Source: Planctomycetota bacterium
GTDB lineage: Bacteria > Planctomycetota > Phycisphaerae > Phycisphaerales > Zrk34
DNA: 39,101 nt
Reading direction: 5' to 3'
Assembly (NCBI GenBank): GCA_016125255.1
Contig: WGMD01000041.1
Location: 1 to 39,101, forward strand
The notes beneath the pieces are model-generated. The model did not search any database, was not told the origin of the DNA, and saw only the letters and a program-made list of their open reading frames with translations. Shown piece by piece: positions 7,650 through 15,307 of the stretch. The position numbers were made by a program, and so were the translations under genes. Position 1 is the stretch's first letter; each line of letters begins with the position of its first letter.

Positions 7650-7674
7650 AGCAGGGGACGGCTGTGCCACAGCG
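7650..7674 (-). repeat. Degenerate copy of the GGCACAGCCG palindromic repeat
   Basis: On the minus strand this stretch reads CTGTGGCACAGCCG, then TCCCCTGCTGT. The first 14 bases are identical to the start of the perfect copy at 27092-27120. The second half is degenerate, so the stem is broken. It lies in the gap between two convergent genes. Confidence 0.5.
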
Positions 7675-7705
7675 TGCAAACGGACACGGGTTTGGGCGGA
7701 TTCGA

Positions 7706-7735
7706 TTCACGCTCCCACTCGATGGGGAGCGTGAA
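7706..7735. other. Hairpin between convergent genes (possible bidirectional terminator)
   Basis: A perfect 11-bp stem (TTCACGCTCCC at 7706-7716, GGGAGCGTGAA at 7725-7735) with an 8-base loop lies 6 bases beyond the stop of the GH26-like gene. Neither side has a U-tract, so intrinsic termination is doubtful. It may protect 3' ends. Confidence 0.45.
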
Positions 7736-7740
7736 AGTCA

Positions 7741-8856
7741 TCAGTTTTGCTTGCGAAAGAGTTTGCGGAAGAGGGCTGCGGATTTTGGGAAGTGGGTGCT
7801 TTCGTCGGGGGAGGCGCCGGGGAGGCCCGGAGACAGTTCGTGGCCGTGGTCGGGGAGGTTGACGTCGAAGTAGCAATGGAAGGCGACATGATTGTCGGGG
7901 TCGGTGATGAAGTCGTGCATGCGTTGGATGAACAGGGGATTGTCGAGACCGCCGTGGTTGTGGTTGGCCCAGACGAGGCCCCATTCGGGAAAGGCCAGCG
8001 GCTTATGATGGGCCTTGGCGAAGTCGGACCAGAAGGCGAGGCCGCGCGGGCTGTTCATGATCCAGTTGTTCCATGCATTGTCGCGCCGGCGGGCGATCTC
8101 CGCTTCGTCCGCCCCGGGCGGGAAAGGATACGTGTCGGGCATCCATGTTTCGTCGTACACATCGACGCCGACGTAGTCGACGTATTCATCGCCCGGCCAT
8201 GCCTCGTCGGCCGGGAACTGCTGCTGCCCGAGCGTCGGATTCCAACAGAATAGCAGATGCTCGGCGCCGCTCACGCTTCGCATGACGTTCACGATGCGTC
8301 GCCAGAAGGCGATAAACGCGTCGGTGCGTCCTTTGGCGCCCCACGCGTACCAGTCGCCGTTGAACTCCCACGCCGGTCGGACGATCGTGTCCGTCATGTC
8401 ATAGCGGACGAGGTTGGCGGCCAAGTCGCGGAAGTGGGCGTCATAGTCGCCGGCGGCTCCCTTTTCGAGCGACACGGCGACGCCGACGCCTTTGCTCCCG
8501 CCGCGCGGGCCGGAGCGGTCCGGCGGACCGGCGAGAATCGGCACGGAAAGAATGAGCCGACGACCGGGTTTGGCATGCACCCACTTGGACCAGTTGCTCA
8601 GCCACCATGTGGGGTAGGAAATATTGTCCCATGTCTCGGACCCGATCGTGTCGAGCACCCAGACGCCGTCGCGGTCGAGCCAGTTTGCGAACGCATCCGC
8701 GCCGAGCATGCCGCAGGCCCAGTGGTAAGTGCCGATGGGCGGATCGACGGGTTTGGTCGCCGGTTGCACCGGGGCGTCGGTTTGGCCGATGAGAATCAGC
8801 GTCATGCTCAGCAACAGGGCGACAGCGGCGAAGCGTTGGAGCGGGACGACTTTCAT
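7741..8856 (-). CDS. Secreted GH26-like glycoside hydrolase
   Basis: The 371-residue protein begins with a signal peptide (about 1-27, MKVVPLQRFAAVALLLSM). The body looks like a (beta/alpha)8 hydrolase of clan GH-A, closest in motif layout to GH26 (mannanases and related beta-glycanases). RPAWEFNGDWYAWG contains the likely acid/base Glu164, and FPEWGL the likely nucleophile Glu291. Aromatic residues typical of sugar sites are plentiful (YHWACGMLG near the start, WNPTLGQQ, GVDVYDETW). It ends FRKLFRKQN. The substrate cannot be read from the sequence. No Shine-Dalgarno is present; TACAAT ends five bases before the ATG, suggesting a nearly leaderless mRNA. The family call is by eye from motifs and could be a neighbouring GH-A family. 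Confidence 0.78.
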   Translation of the reverse strand: MKVVPLQRFAAVALLLSMTLILIGQTDAPVQPATKPVDPPIGTYHWACGMLGADAFANWLDRDGVWVLDTIGSETWDNISYPTWWLSNWSKWVHAKPGRRLILSVPILAGPPDRSGPRGGSKGVGVAVSLEKGAAGDYDAHFRDLAANLVRYDMTDTIVRPAWEFNGDWYAWGAKGRTDAFIAFWRRIVNVMRSVSGAEHLLFCWNPTLGQQQFPADEAWPGDEYVDYVGVDVYDETWMPDTYPFPPGADEAEIARRRDNAWNNWIMNSPRGLAFWSDFAKAHHKPLAFPEWGLVWANHNHGGLDNPLFIQRMHDFITDPDNHVAFHCYFDVNLPDHGHELSPGLPGASPDESTHFPKSAALFRKLFRKQN

Positions 8857-8861
8857 GAAGG

Positions 8862-8867
8862 ATTGTA
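8862..8867 (-). promoter_or_regulatory. Candidate -10 element of the GH26-like gene
   Basis: TACAAT on the minus strand ends five bases before the ATG at 8856. The intervening bases hold no Shine-Dalgarno. No good -35 is visible at 17 bases. Confidence 0.3.
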
Positions 8868-8986
8868 TGGAAAGCGCGGCGGGAGTTCGGCTTTGCCAGC
8901 CATCGAGCGATCATCTACCATAGTGGCTTGACCTGGACGGTAACGATTCCCCACGGACAAAGGTTTGAACGGAACGCGGCGGACGT

Positions 8987-9877
8987 ATGGATGCGCAACC
9001 CAAAGTGAAAAAGCGATCGGGCTTTCAGCAGTTCTTTCTGCGGGGGCTGGCCATTCTGCTGCCGACGGTGCTGACGATCTGGATCGTCGTGGCGGTGTAT
9101 GGTTTCGTCGATCAGAACATCGCCGGGCCGATCAATGCCGGCGTGCGCTCCGTGATGATCAGCTACACGGAATTCCCGGCGATCGATCAGACGGACGTGA
9201 GCGATTTCGAGAAGGGGATGACCAACGAGCAGCGTGCCGCATGGCGTGCCGCGGGATCAAAACCCGACTGGCTTCGCCGCGAGGCGCGGCGGCAGGCGCT
9301 GGAGACATGGTGGGGCCGCATCACCATCGGCAACTGGCAGGTGATGAACCTGATCGGATTGCTTGTGGCGGCGATCCTGATCTACTCGGTCGGTCGGATT
9401 CTCGGCTCGTTCATCGGCCGGCGCATTTATGTGCGGATCGAGGGATTCTTACAGCGACTGCCGGTGTTCAAGCACGTGTACCCGCATGTGAAGCAGGTGA
9501 CCGACTTTCTGGTCGGCTCCGAGGGCAAGGAGAAGCTGCGGTTCTCGAAGGTTGTCGCGGTCGAATATCCGCGCAAGGGAATGTGGTCGGTCGGACTCGT
9601 CACCGGCGACACGATGCGGACGATTCAGGAGCGGGCGGGGCGGCCGTGTGTCACGATCTTCGTGCCCTCCTCGCCGACGCCGTTTACGGGCTACGTCATC
9701 ACGGTGCCGATCGAAGACATGATCGAGCTTCCCGTACCGATCGATCAGGCGTTAAAATTCACCGTCAGCGGCGGCGTGATCGTCCCGCCGACGGAGGTGA
9801 TCGAGGTGGGGGGGGGCGAGGGAACGGATGGGTCGCCCCGGGCGCTGCCGCAGGAGGCCGGCGACGCGGGCGGGTAA
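8987..9877 (+). CDS. DUF502 family inner-membrane protein
   Basis: The family is recognised but has no settled function. The 296-residue protein has two membrane segments, at about 14-38 (FFLRGLAILLPTVLTIWIVV) and about 118-142 (VMNLIGLLVAAILIYSVGRI). Between them is a charged loop of about 75 residues that is longer than usual. The signature region follows: LPVFKHVYPHVKQVTDF, YPRKGMWSVGLVTGDT, IFVPSSPTPFTGYV and ALKFTVSGGVIVP. The last 25 residues are a Gly/Pro-rich tail that is probably disordered. The gene lies 30 bases ahead of hpf on the same strand, so it may be co-transcribed, although a TAAAAT at 9875-9880 could give hpf its own start. Confidence 0.92.
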   Translation: MDAQPKVKKRSGFQQFFLRGLAILLPTVLTIWIVVAVYGFVDQNIAGPINAGVRSVMISYTEFPAIDQTDVSDFEKGMTNEQRAAWRAAGSKPDWLRREARRQALETWWGRITIGNWQVMNLIGLLVAAILIYSVGRILGSFIGRRIYVRIEGFLQRLPVFKHVYPHVKQVTDFLVGSEGKEKLRFSKVVAVEYPRKGMWSVGLVTGDTMRTIQERAGRPCVTIFVPSSPTPFTGYVITVPIEDMIELPVPIDQALKFTVSGGVIVPPTEVIEVGGGEGTDGSPRALPQEAGDAGG

Positions 9878-9907
9878 AATGCAAGCCATATTGGAGACGC
9901 AATCGCG

Positions 9908-10210
9908 ATGGAAACCAAAGTGACGGGTCGGCATCTTGAAATCACCCCGGCAATCAACGAATATGCACATAAGAAATGCGAACGATTCCGCCGGCATTTC
10001 GACCGGATCCAGGAAATCTCGGTCGTGATCGACAAGCACGATCGGGCGTATGATGTGGAAATCATCGTCGAGGTCGAGCATCACGACCCGTTCATCGCCC
10101 GAGGCAAGGACGAAGACCTCTACGCCTGCATCGATACGACGACTGACAAGGTCGAACGTCAACTCACCGACCACAAGGAAAAGCTCCGCAATCGTAAGCA
10201 CAATGTCTGA
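9908..10210 (+). CDS. hpf: Ribosome hibernation promoting factor, short form
   Basis: HPF/RaiA binds the decoding centre of the 30S subunit and stores ribosomes as inactive particles. This 100-residue form has only the beta-alpha-beta-beta-beta-alpha domain and no C-terminal dimerisation domain, so it is a short HPF. Motifs are TGRHLEITPAINEYAHKK at 6-23 and DEDLYACIDTTTDKVERQL at about 67-85. The start has GGAG at 9893-9896, 11 bases upstream. ptsN follows after 39 bases and ptsH after that. The hpf-ptsN pairing is the known nitrogen-PTS arrangement. Confidence 0.95.
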   Translation: METKVTGRHLEITPAINEYAHKKCERFRRHFDRIQEISVVIDKHDRAYDVEIIVEVEHHDPFIARGKDEDLYACIDTTTDKVERQLTDHKEKLRNRKHNV

Positions 10211-10249
10211 CCCGCCTCACGGCCACTTTTCGCATCAAGGATCGCTCCC

Positions 10250-10726
10250 ATGAAACTGAGTGATTTCGTCTCCCCAAAAGCCCTCGTCCCCCAGCTTCAG
10301 GCCGTCAAGCGCGATGACGTCATCGCCGAGCTCGTCGACGCCCTGATCGCCAGCGGCGCCCTGACCGCCGCTCTGCGCGATGATGTCATCAAGCTCATCA
10401 TCGAACGCGAGAAGCACGGGTCGACCGGCTTCGGCAAGGGCGTCGCCGTCCCGCACGTCAAGCACGAGAAGATCAAGAAGATGGCCGCCACCATCGGCAT
10501 CTCCGCCTCCGGCGTCGACTTCAACGCGCTCGACAAGGCGCCCGTCTACTCCGTGGTCCTTCTGATGAGCCCCGCCGATCAACCCGATCAGCACCTTCAG
10601 GCGATGGAGAACATCTTCCGCAATCTCCAGAAGGACACCTTCCGCCGATTCCTCCGCCAGGCCTCGACCGTCGATGAGATCATGGACCTGATTCACGAAG
10701 CCGACGGACACCAGCTTCAGGGTTAA
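10250..10726 (+). CDS. ptsN: PTS IIA component of the nitrogen-regulatory type
   Basis: EIIA-Ntr takes phosphate from an HPr-like carrier and works as a regulator, not in sugar uptake. The 158-residue protein is a single EIIA domain of the fructose/mannitol fold. The phospho-acceptor is His69 in GKGVAVPHVKH, preceded by the family stretch REKHGSTGFG. LLMSPADQPDQHLQAMENI is the conserved second half. AAGGA lies about 9 bases before the ATG. No sugar permease is linked, which supports a regulatory role. Its expected partner, an HPr, is the next gene (27 bases away). Confidence 0.93.
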   Translation: MKLSDFVSPKALVPQLQAVKRDDVIAELVDALIASGALTAALRDDVIKLIIEREKHGSTGFGKGVAVPHVKHEKIKKMAATIGISASGVDFNALDKAPVYSVVLLMSPADQPDQHLQAMENIFRNLQKDTFRRFLRQASTVDEIMDLIHEADGHQLQG

Positions 10727-10753
10727 CGGGCCGATGATCCCGACGAGTCTCCC

Positions 10754-11041
10754 ATGCCGACAGACGATACCGTCCGCATCACCGTGACCATTCTCAACCG
10801 GTTGGGCCTGCACGCCCGCCCGGCGATGGCGCTGGTCGATGCCGCCAACCGGTATCAATGCAAAGTCACCATTCAAAAGCACGGCTCCGACGAAGTCCAC
10901 GACGGCAAATCCATCATGAGCGTCATGATGCTCGCCGCCGGTGAAGGCACGCGTCTTGAAATCCAGGCCAGCGGTCCCGACGCAAAAAAAGCCGCCGACG
11001 CGCTCAAGCAGCTCGTCACCAGTAAATTCGGCGAAGAATGA
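10754..11041 (+). CDS. ptsH: HPr-family phosphocarrier protein
   Basis: The 95-residue protein carries His20 in the motif NRLGLHARPA, the site phosphorylated by Enzyme I. Ser53 in DGKSIMSVMMLAAGEGT matches the regulatory serine phosphorylated by HPr kinase in bacteria that have one. The protein could serve as general HPr or as the nitrogen-type NPr; its place directly behind ptsN favours a regulatory branch. Neither Enzyme I nor HPr kinase is in the window, so the donor of phosphate is unknown. It is probably co-transcribed with hpf and ptsN. Confidence 0.93.
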   Translation: MPTDDTVRITVTILNRLGLHARPAMALVDAANRYQCKVTIQKHGSDEVHDGKSIMSVMMLAAGEGTRLEIQASGPDAKKAADALKQLVTSKFGEE

Positions 11042-11125
11042 CGCCTGACGCACGGCGGTTTCGCCCCAGGTTTCATCGTTTGGCGACGCCGCTCGCAGCG
11101 TGCTCTTCACTGATCCGCAAACGAC

Positions 11126-12637
11126 ATGGCCCGTCTTCCCTTCAACCCCGACAATCTTCCTGACCGCGACGCCGGTCCGCCCGCTCAGCGCGAGCAGCGG
11201 CGCTACGGTTCGCTCGCCGGGCCGGCGCCGCTTTCGGTGACCCAGCTTACCGACCTCATCAAGCGCGTCCTTGCCGATCGCACTCCTTCGCCCGTCCGCG
11301 TCGTCGGCGAAGTGAGCAATTTCTCCGATCGCAACCACTGGTACCTCTCGCTCAAGGACGAGCAGAACGTCATCGCATGCGTGATGTGGGCCTCGGCCGC
11401 TCGCAAGACCGACTTCCGCCCGGAGCATGGTCAGCAGGTCCTCGCCACCGGGCGGCTCGACTATTACGGGCCGCAGGGCCGCCTGCAGCTTTACATCGAC
11501 AAGCTCGAGCCGATCGGCCTCGGCGCGCTGGAGCAGCGCTTTCGCCAGCTATGCGACGAGCTGCGCGGATTGGGCTATTTCGCCGATGAAAACAAGCAGC
11601 CGATGCCCCCGTTCCCAGAGCACATCGCCGTCGTCACCAGCGCCAAGGGCGCCGCCTTGCAGGATGTCATCAACACGGCTCGCCAGCGATGGGCGGGCAT
11701 TCGGCTCTCGCACGTCGATGTGTTGGTGCAGGGTGCGGATGCGGCGCCGGACATCGCCCGCGCGATCCGTGCCCTCGGCCAGCAGCACGAAGCACTGAAG
11801 CTCGACGCCATCATCCTTACCCGCGGCGGCGGCTCGCTCGAAGACCTCTGGGCCTTCAACGAGCGCCTCGTCGCCGACGCCGTGCGCGACTGCCCGATTC
11901 CGATCGCCGCCGCCATCGGGCATGAAACCGATACGACCATCGCCGAACTCGTCGCCGACCTGCGTTGCTCGACCCCGACGCAGGCCGCCGCCCGGCTCGT
12001 GCCCGATGCCGCCGGGGAATGTCAGCACCTCGATCAGCTTGCGCATCGCCTGAGTCTCTCGTTGCGTCGTCGCGCCGAGCACGCCCGCACGCGCCTCGAA
12101 GCCGCGGCGCGTCACGCATTTTTCCGGCGCCCCGTCGAATCGCTCGATCAGCACCGCGAGCGCCTCGCCGCCGACGTCCGCCATCTGACCGCCGCCCTGC
12201 GCGATCGGCTCGCCAATCTCCGCGCCGCCCTCAGCGACATGCAGCACGCGCTTGCCCGCATCGAACCCATGTCGCGCCTTCGTGTCGCGCGCCAGCAGCT
12301 CGTCGCCCACGAGCGTCACCTCCGCGCCACGATGACCCAGCGTGCAACGACCCAGCGTCATCGCCTCGACGCGCTCGCTCGCCAGCTCAACGCCATCGAC
12401 CCCCATCACGTCCTCGCCCGTGGCTACAGCTACACCACCACCCCCGCCGGCGACCTGCTCCGCTCACCCAACCAGGTCCATCCCGGCGACGCCATCGTCA
12501 GCCACCTCGCCGATGGCAAAATCCATTCGCGGGTGACAGCTTCAGACGCGCCCCGTCTCAAATCGTCAGCTTCCGACAAAAAGCCCCCGCGCCGGCAAAC
12601 GGGCGGGGATGATCAAGCTTCGCTTTTCGGTGATTGA
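11126..12637 (+). CDS. xseA: Exodeoxyribonuclease VII large subunit
   Basis: XseA is the catalytic subunit of the nuclease that degrades single-stranded DNA in both directions. The 503-residue protein starts with about 30 disordered residues. The OB-fold region is at about 35-130 (LTDLIKRVLADRTPSPVRVVGEVSNF and HWYLSLKDE, quoted in parts). The catalytic domain follows, with VVTSAKGAALQD, ILTRGGGSLEDLWAFN, AAIGHETDTTIAELVADLR and STPTQAA. A long coiled-coil region follows at about 280-430, then HVLARGYSYTTTPAG and a disordered end with SLFGD. The small subunit gene xseB, often next door, is not present. Codons are strongly C-ending, unlike several neighbours. Confidence 0.96.
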   Translation: MARLPFNPDNLPDRDAGPPAQREQRRYGSLAGPAPLSVTQLTDLIKRVLADRTPSPVRVVGEVSNFSDRNHWYLSLKDEQNVIACVMWASAARKTDFRPEHGQQVLATGRLDYYGPQGRLQLYIDKLEPIGLGALEQRFRQLCDELRGLGYFADENKQPMPPFPEHIAVVTSAKGAALQDVINTARQRWAGIRLSHVDVLVQGADAAPDIARAIRALGQQHEALKLDAIILTRGGGSLEDLWAFNERLVADAVRDCPIPIAAAIGHETDTTIAELVADLRCSTPTQAAARLVPDAAGECQHLDQLAHRLSLSLRRRAEHARTRLEAAARHAFFRRPVESLDQHRERLAADVRHLTAALRDRLANLRAALSDMQHALARIEPMSRLRVARQQLVAHERHLRATMTQRATTQRHRLDALARQLNAIDPHHVLARGYSYTTTPAGDLLRSPNQVHPGDAIVSHLADGKIHSRVTASDAPRLKSSASDKKPPRRQTGGDDQASLFGD

Positions 12638-12648
12638 GTCGGTCGATC

Positions 12649-13053
12649 TTACTCGCCGCGCTGTTCCTTGGTCAGCTCGAGGATGTGCAGGCGGCCGCCT
12701 TCGTCGTTGACGACTTCGATGCTGATTTCCTGACCGGGTTTGAGCGAGCGGATGAAGCGGGTGTGGTTTTCGACGGGGTGCCACTTGTCCCCATCGCCTT
12801 TGGTCCACTGGGCATTGATGAGCACGCTCTTGCCGACCAGCACGGCGGGCTCGCGCGCGGAGTTCTTCGGATTGGTGCGCCCGATTTCGGTGACCTTCAT
12901 GCGGAAGCCCTTGCCTTCCTGCACGACTTCGCCGACCGTGCCGCGCAGCACGCCGGAGAATCCCTTGGCTCCGTCGGGCAGCATCGGCCCCTCGGCGGCA
13001 AGAGCGAGCGGAGCGAAACAGACGAACGCGATGAGGGTGACACGTTGCAGCAT
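12649..13053 (-). CDS. Small secreted protein of unknown function
   Basis: I do not recognise a family. The 134-residue protein has a signal peptide at about 1-19 (MLQRVTLIAFVCFAPLALAA) and a mature part that looks all-beta: LRGTVGEVVQEGKGFRMKV, LVGKSVLINAQWTKG, LKPGQEISIEVVNDEGG. This resembles a small OB-like barrel that would bind or coat something, which is inference only. GGAGG lies 6-10 bases before the ATG at 13053; an in-frame ATG at 13113 would overlap the uraH stop and lacks a ribosome site. The gene is downstream of the urate genes on the same strand but seems to have its own promoter (13083-13113). It converges on xseA with 11 bases between the stops. Confidence 0.8.
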   Translation of the reverse strand: MLQRVTLIAFVCFAPLALAAEGPMLPDGAKGFSGVLRGTVGEVVQEGKGFRMKVTEIGRTNPKNSAREPAVLVGKSVLINAQWTKGDGDKWHPVENHTRFIRSLKPGQEISIEVVNDEGGRLHILELTKEQRGE

Positions 13054-13082
13054 GGCGGGCCTCCGTAGAAGGGTGAGGCCCG

Positions 13083-13113
13083 ATTGTAACGCGCGAGCGG
13101 GACGGCGCGTCAA
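13083..13113 (-). promoter_or_regulatory. Candidate promoter of the small secreted protein gene
   Basis: TTGACG (13113-13108) overlaps the uraH stop codon and lies 19 bases from TACAAT (13088-13083). Transcription would start near 13076 and give a short leader with GGAGG. The 19-base spacing is longer than ideal. Confidence 0.35.
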
Positions 13114-13445
13114 CTGCCGCGATACGTCGAATACCCGTACGGGCTCAGCAGCAGGGGCACATGATAATGGGCATCGGGTTTGTCGAGAATGAAGTGGATC
13201 GACACACGGGGGAAGAAGCTGGCGTGGCCGGAGGTCTTGGCGTAGTCGCCTGTGTCGAAGTCAAGCGTGTATTCGCCGGGTTCGATCGGGCCGGGAGGGA
13301 GGAGATCGGTGATGCGGCCGTCGGCGTTGGTGACGCCGGCGGCGAGCAACTTGTCGCCGTGCCGCAGCGTGACTTTAACGCCGGCGGCGGGAACGCCGCG
13401 GGCGGTGTCGAGGACGTGCGTCGTGATCGGGCAGCGTGCAGTCAT
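13110..13445 (-). CDS. uraH: 5-hydroxyisourate hydrolase (transthyretin-like)
   Basis: This enzyme hydrolyses 5-hydroxyisourate, the product of urate oxidase, to OHCU. The 111-residue protein has both family signatures: THVLDTARGVPAAGV near the N-terminus and HYHVPLLLSPYGYSTYRGS as the exact C-terminus. The catalytic His, Arg and C-terminal Tyr-Arg-Gly-Ser are all present. No signal peptide is seen, so it is cytoplasmic. Its ATG overlaps the uraD stop in an ATGA, which indicates translational coupling in an allB-uraD-uraH operon. Confidence 0.97.
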   Translation of the reverse strand: MTARCPITTHVLDTARGVPAAGVKVTLRHGDKLLAAGVTNADGRITDLLPPGPIEPGEYTLDFDTGDYAKTSGHASFFPRVSIHFILDKPDAHYHVPLLLSPYGYSTYRGS

Positions 13446-13957
13446 GCGAACATCTTATCAAGGCGCAGGTGCGTGATCTTGCGCTGCTCGCCGGCGGCGA
13501 TTTTCACCTCGGCCGCGCGATCGTGCGGCAGTCGCTCGCGCAGCAGGGCGAGCATCTGAGCGGCCGACTTGCCGGTGGCGCAGATGATGAAGATGAATCC
13601 GAATCGCTTTTCATATTCGCCATTACCCGCCGCGAGCTGTTCGATCACGGCGTCGCCCGCCGACGAAACGCCCGACTGCTCGCCGTGCGACCACTCGCGA
13701 TTGCCGACGAATTTCATGCGCAGCGAGTTCACATCGCCGATTTTCGGATGCGCCGCGAAGGCCCTGAGCCAGTCGGATTCGGTCAGCGCATCAAAGCATC
13801 GGTCGGCGGCGACATGCGCGGCGGCAAGATCATGAAACGGGCGCGACCTGGCCATCGCCGCACACCACGTCTCCGTGCCGCAGCAGCGTTTCATTACCGC
13901 CGCGGCCTCGTCCCGCGACATCGCATCGAACTGCGCGATCGTCAACACGTCACTCAC
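13442..13957 (-). CDS. uraD: OHCU decarboxylase
   Basis: UraD decarboxylates 2-oxo-4-hydroxy-4-carboxy-5-ureidoimidazoline to S-allantoin, the third step of urate breakdown. From a GTG at 13957 the protein has 171 residues, normal for the family. Motifs are LTIAQFDAMSRDEA at the N-terminus, AHPKIGD with the catalytic His, SHGEQSGVSSAG, NGEYEKRFGFIFIICATGKSA (quoted in part as the conserved core) and the final EQRKITHLRLDKMF. The GTG overlaps the allB stop by eight bases. A longer frame from 14038 lies within allB and shows no family similarity, so it is rejected as the start. Confidence 0.94.
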   Translation of the reverse strand: MSDVLTIAQFDAMSRDEAAAVMKRCCGTETWCAAMARSRPFHDLAAAHVAADRCFDALTESDWLRAFAAHPKIGDVNSLRMKFVGNREWSHGEQSGVSSAGDAVIEQLAAGNGEYEKRFGFIFIICATGKSAAQMLALLRERLPHDRAAEVKIAAGEQRKITHLRLDKMFA

Positions 13958-15263
13958 GCCACACCACCTTGCCGTGCAGCTCCTCCGCAAATCGCCCGTG
14001 CCGGTAAACGCACAAACCGCCCAGATACGTCCGCTCAATCACGCCCGTCAGTGCACACCCGGCATACGGCGTGATCGGATGGCGGTGATGCAGCTTCGCC
14101 GGATCGACCGTCCATTTCGCGTCCCAATCCATGATGCACAAATCCGCCCGTTTGCCCGGATCGATCGAACCGCGCGACCCGCTCACGCCAAGCAATTTCG
14201 CCGGCGCGGCGCTCATCCATCGCGCCAAATCCATCGGCGTCACACCGCCAAGCGAACGCACAATCGACGGGCCCAATTGAAGCGACGCGATCCCGCCCCA
14301 CGCCTTGTCAAACCGCCCGCCAGTTTCCTTCATCGCCGGCGGACACGGCGAATGATCCGACGCGACCAGATCGATGCGCCCATCATGCAGCGCCGCCAGC
14401 AGACGGAACCCATCGCCGCGGATCGGCGGGGCGCACTTGTACTGCGTCGCGCCATCCGGGATCGCCGCGGGATCGAAATATAGGTAATGCGGACACGTTT
14501 CGACCGTAATGGGCAGCCCTTCCCGGCGAGCGTCGGCGAACATCGAAAGCGAATCGGTGTCCGCCAGATGCACGATGTGCACACGCGCCCCGGTTGCGCG
14601 GCAAAGGTCGATCATCATCGCGATGGCATCATGCTCAAACGAGCGCGGCCGCGTCGCCAGATAGTCGGCGTAACGATGCGGATCGTCCATCGGCGGTAAC
14701 TCATGCACGATTTCGGCGTGGGTGAGCAGCGGCACGTGTCGCGCCGCCAGCAGGGGCATCGCCGCTTCGAGGTCGCTACGCGTCGCGTTCGGAAATTCAT
14801 CGAGGCCCGAGTGACAGAGAAAGGCCTTGACGCCGACGACGCCGGCGTCGAGGAGGGCGGGCAGTTCGCCGACGTTGCCGGGAACAAGGCCGGCATGGAA
14901 CGCGACGTCGATGGCGAGTTTGCCATTCGATGCGGAAATTTTCGCGGCGAGATTTCCGGGGGTCGTCGTGACGGGGCTCGAATTGAGCGGCATGTCGGCG
15001 ACGAGCGTGATGCCCGCTGCGGCGGCGGCGCGCGTGGCGGTGACAAATCCTTCCCATTCGGTGCGGCCGGGCTCATTGATATGCACATGCGGATCGATCA
15101 GGCCCGGCAGAATCACGCGATCGCCCAGCGACTCCGCCGCCGAATCGACGCCCGGCGCGACCGAATCGATGAGCCCATCCCTGATGTGAATCGTCGCCGG
15201 CCGCTCGCCGCCCGGGAGGACGACGCGGGTCGAAGCGATGGAAAAGGCGTGACGCTGCGGCAT
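13950..15263 (-). CDS. allB: Allantoinase
   Basis: Allantoinase opens allantoin to allantoate. The 437-residue amidohydrolase shows DPHVHINEPGRTEWEGF (first metal ligands), GVKAFLCHSG with the Lys that is carbamylated in this family, LLTHAE and VHIVHLADTDS with further His ligands, ETCPHYL, and VASDHSPC with the catalytic Asp. KRADLCIMDWDAKW closes the barrel. I use the ATG at 15263 (MPQRHAFSI). TATAAT ends exactly six bases before it, so an in-frame start at 15290 would lie upstream of the promoter's transcription start. No Shine-Dalgarno is visible, so the mRNA is probably leaderless. It is the first gene of allB-uraD-uraH and divergent from uricase. Confidence 0.96.
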   Translation of the reverse strand: MPQRHAFSIASTRVVLPGGERPATIHIRDGLIDSVAPGVDSAAESLGDRVILPGLIDPHVHINEPGRTEWEGFVTATRAAAAAGITLVADMPLNSSPVTTTPGNLAAKISASNGKLAIDVAFHAGLVPGNVGELPALLDAGVVGVKAFLCHSGLDEFPNATRSDLEAAMPLLAARHVPLLTHAEIVHELPPMDDPHRYADYLATRPRSFEHDAIAMMIDLCRATGARVHIVHLADTDSLSMFADARREGLPITVETCPHYLYFDPAAIPDGATQYKCAPPIRGDGFRLLAALHDGRIDLVASDHSPCPPAMKETGGRFDKAWGGIASLQLGPSIVRSLGGVTPMDLARWMSAAPAKLLGVSGSRGSIDPGKRADLCIMDWDAKWTVDPAKLHHRHPITPYAGCALTGVIERTYLGGLCVYRHGRFAEELHGKVVWRE

Positions 15264-15269
15264 GATCGG

Positions 15270-15277
15270 ATTATAGT
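15270..15277. promoter_or_regulatory. Overlapping divergent -10 elements between allB and uricase
   Basis: The octamer ATTATAGT gives TATAAT leftward (15275-15270) and TATAGT rightward (15272-15277). Leftward, transcription would start at the allB ATG. Rightward, it would start near 15284, giving the uricase mRNA a leader of about 24 bases with AAGGAG. Both promoters therefore cannot be occupied at once, which would tie the two halves of the pathway together. -35 matches are weak on both sides. Confidence 0.5.
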
Positions 15278-15307
15278 TGACGCGGCCCACTTCAAGGAGT
15301 GCCCCCG

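Noticed and set aside
10235-11428. Minus-strand open frame across ptsN and ptsH
   Set aside because: It covers three well-supported plus-strand genes and has no recognisable fold or ribosome site.
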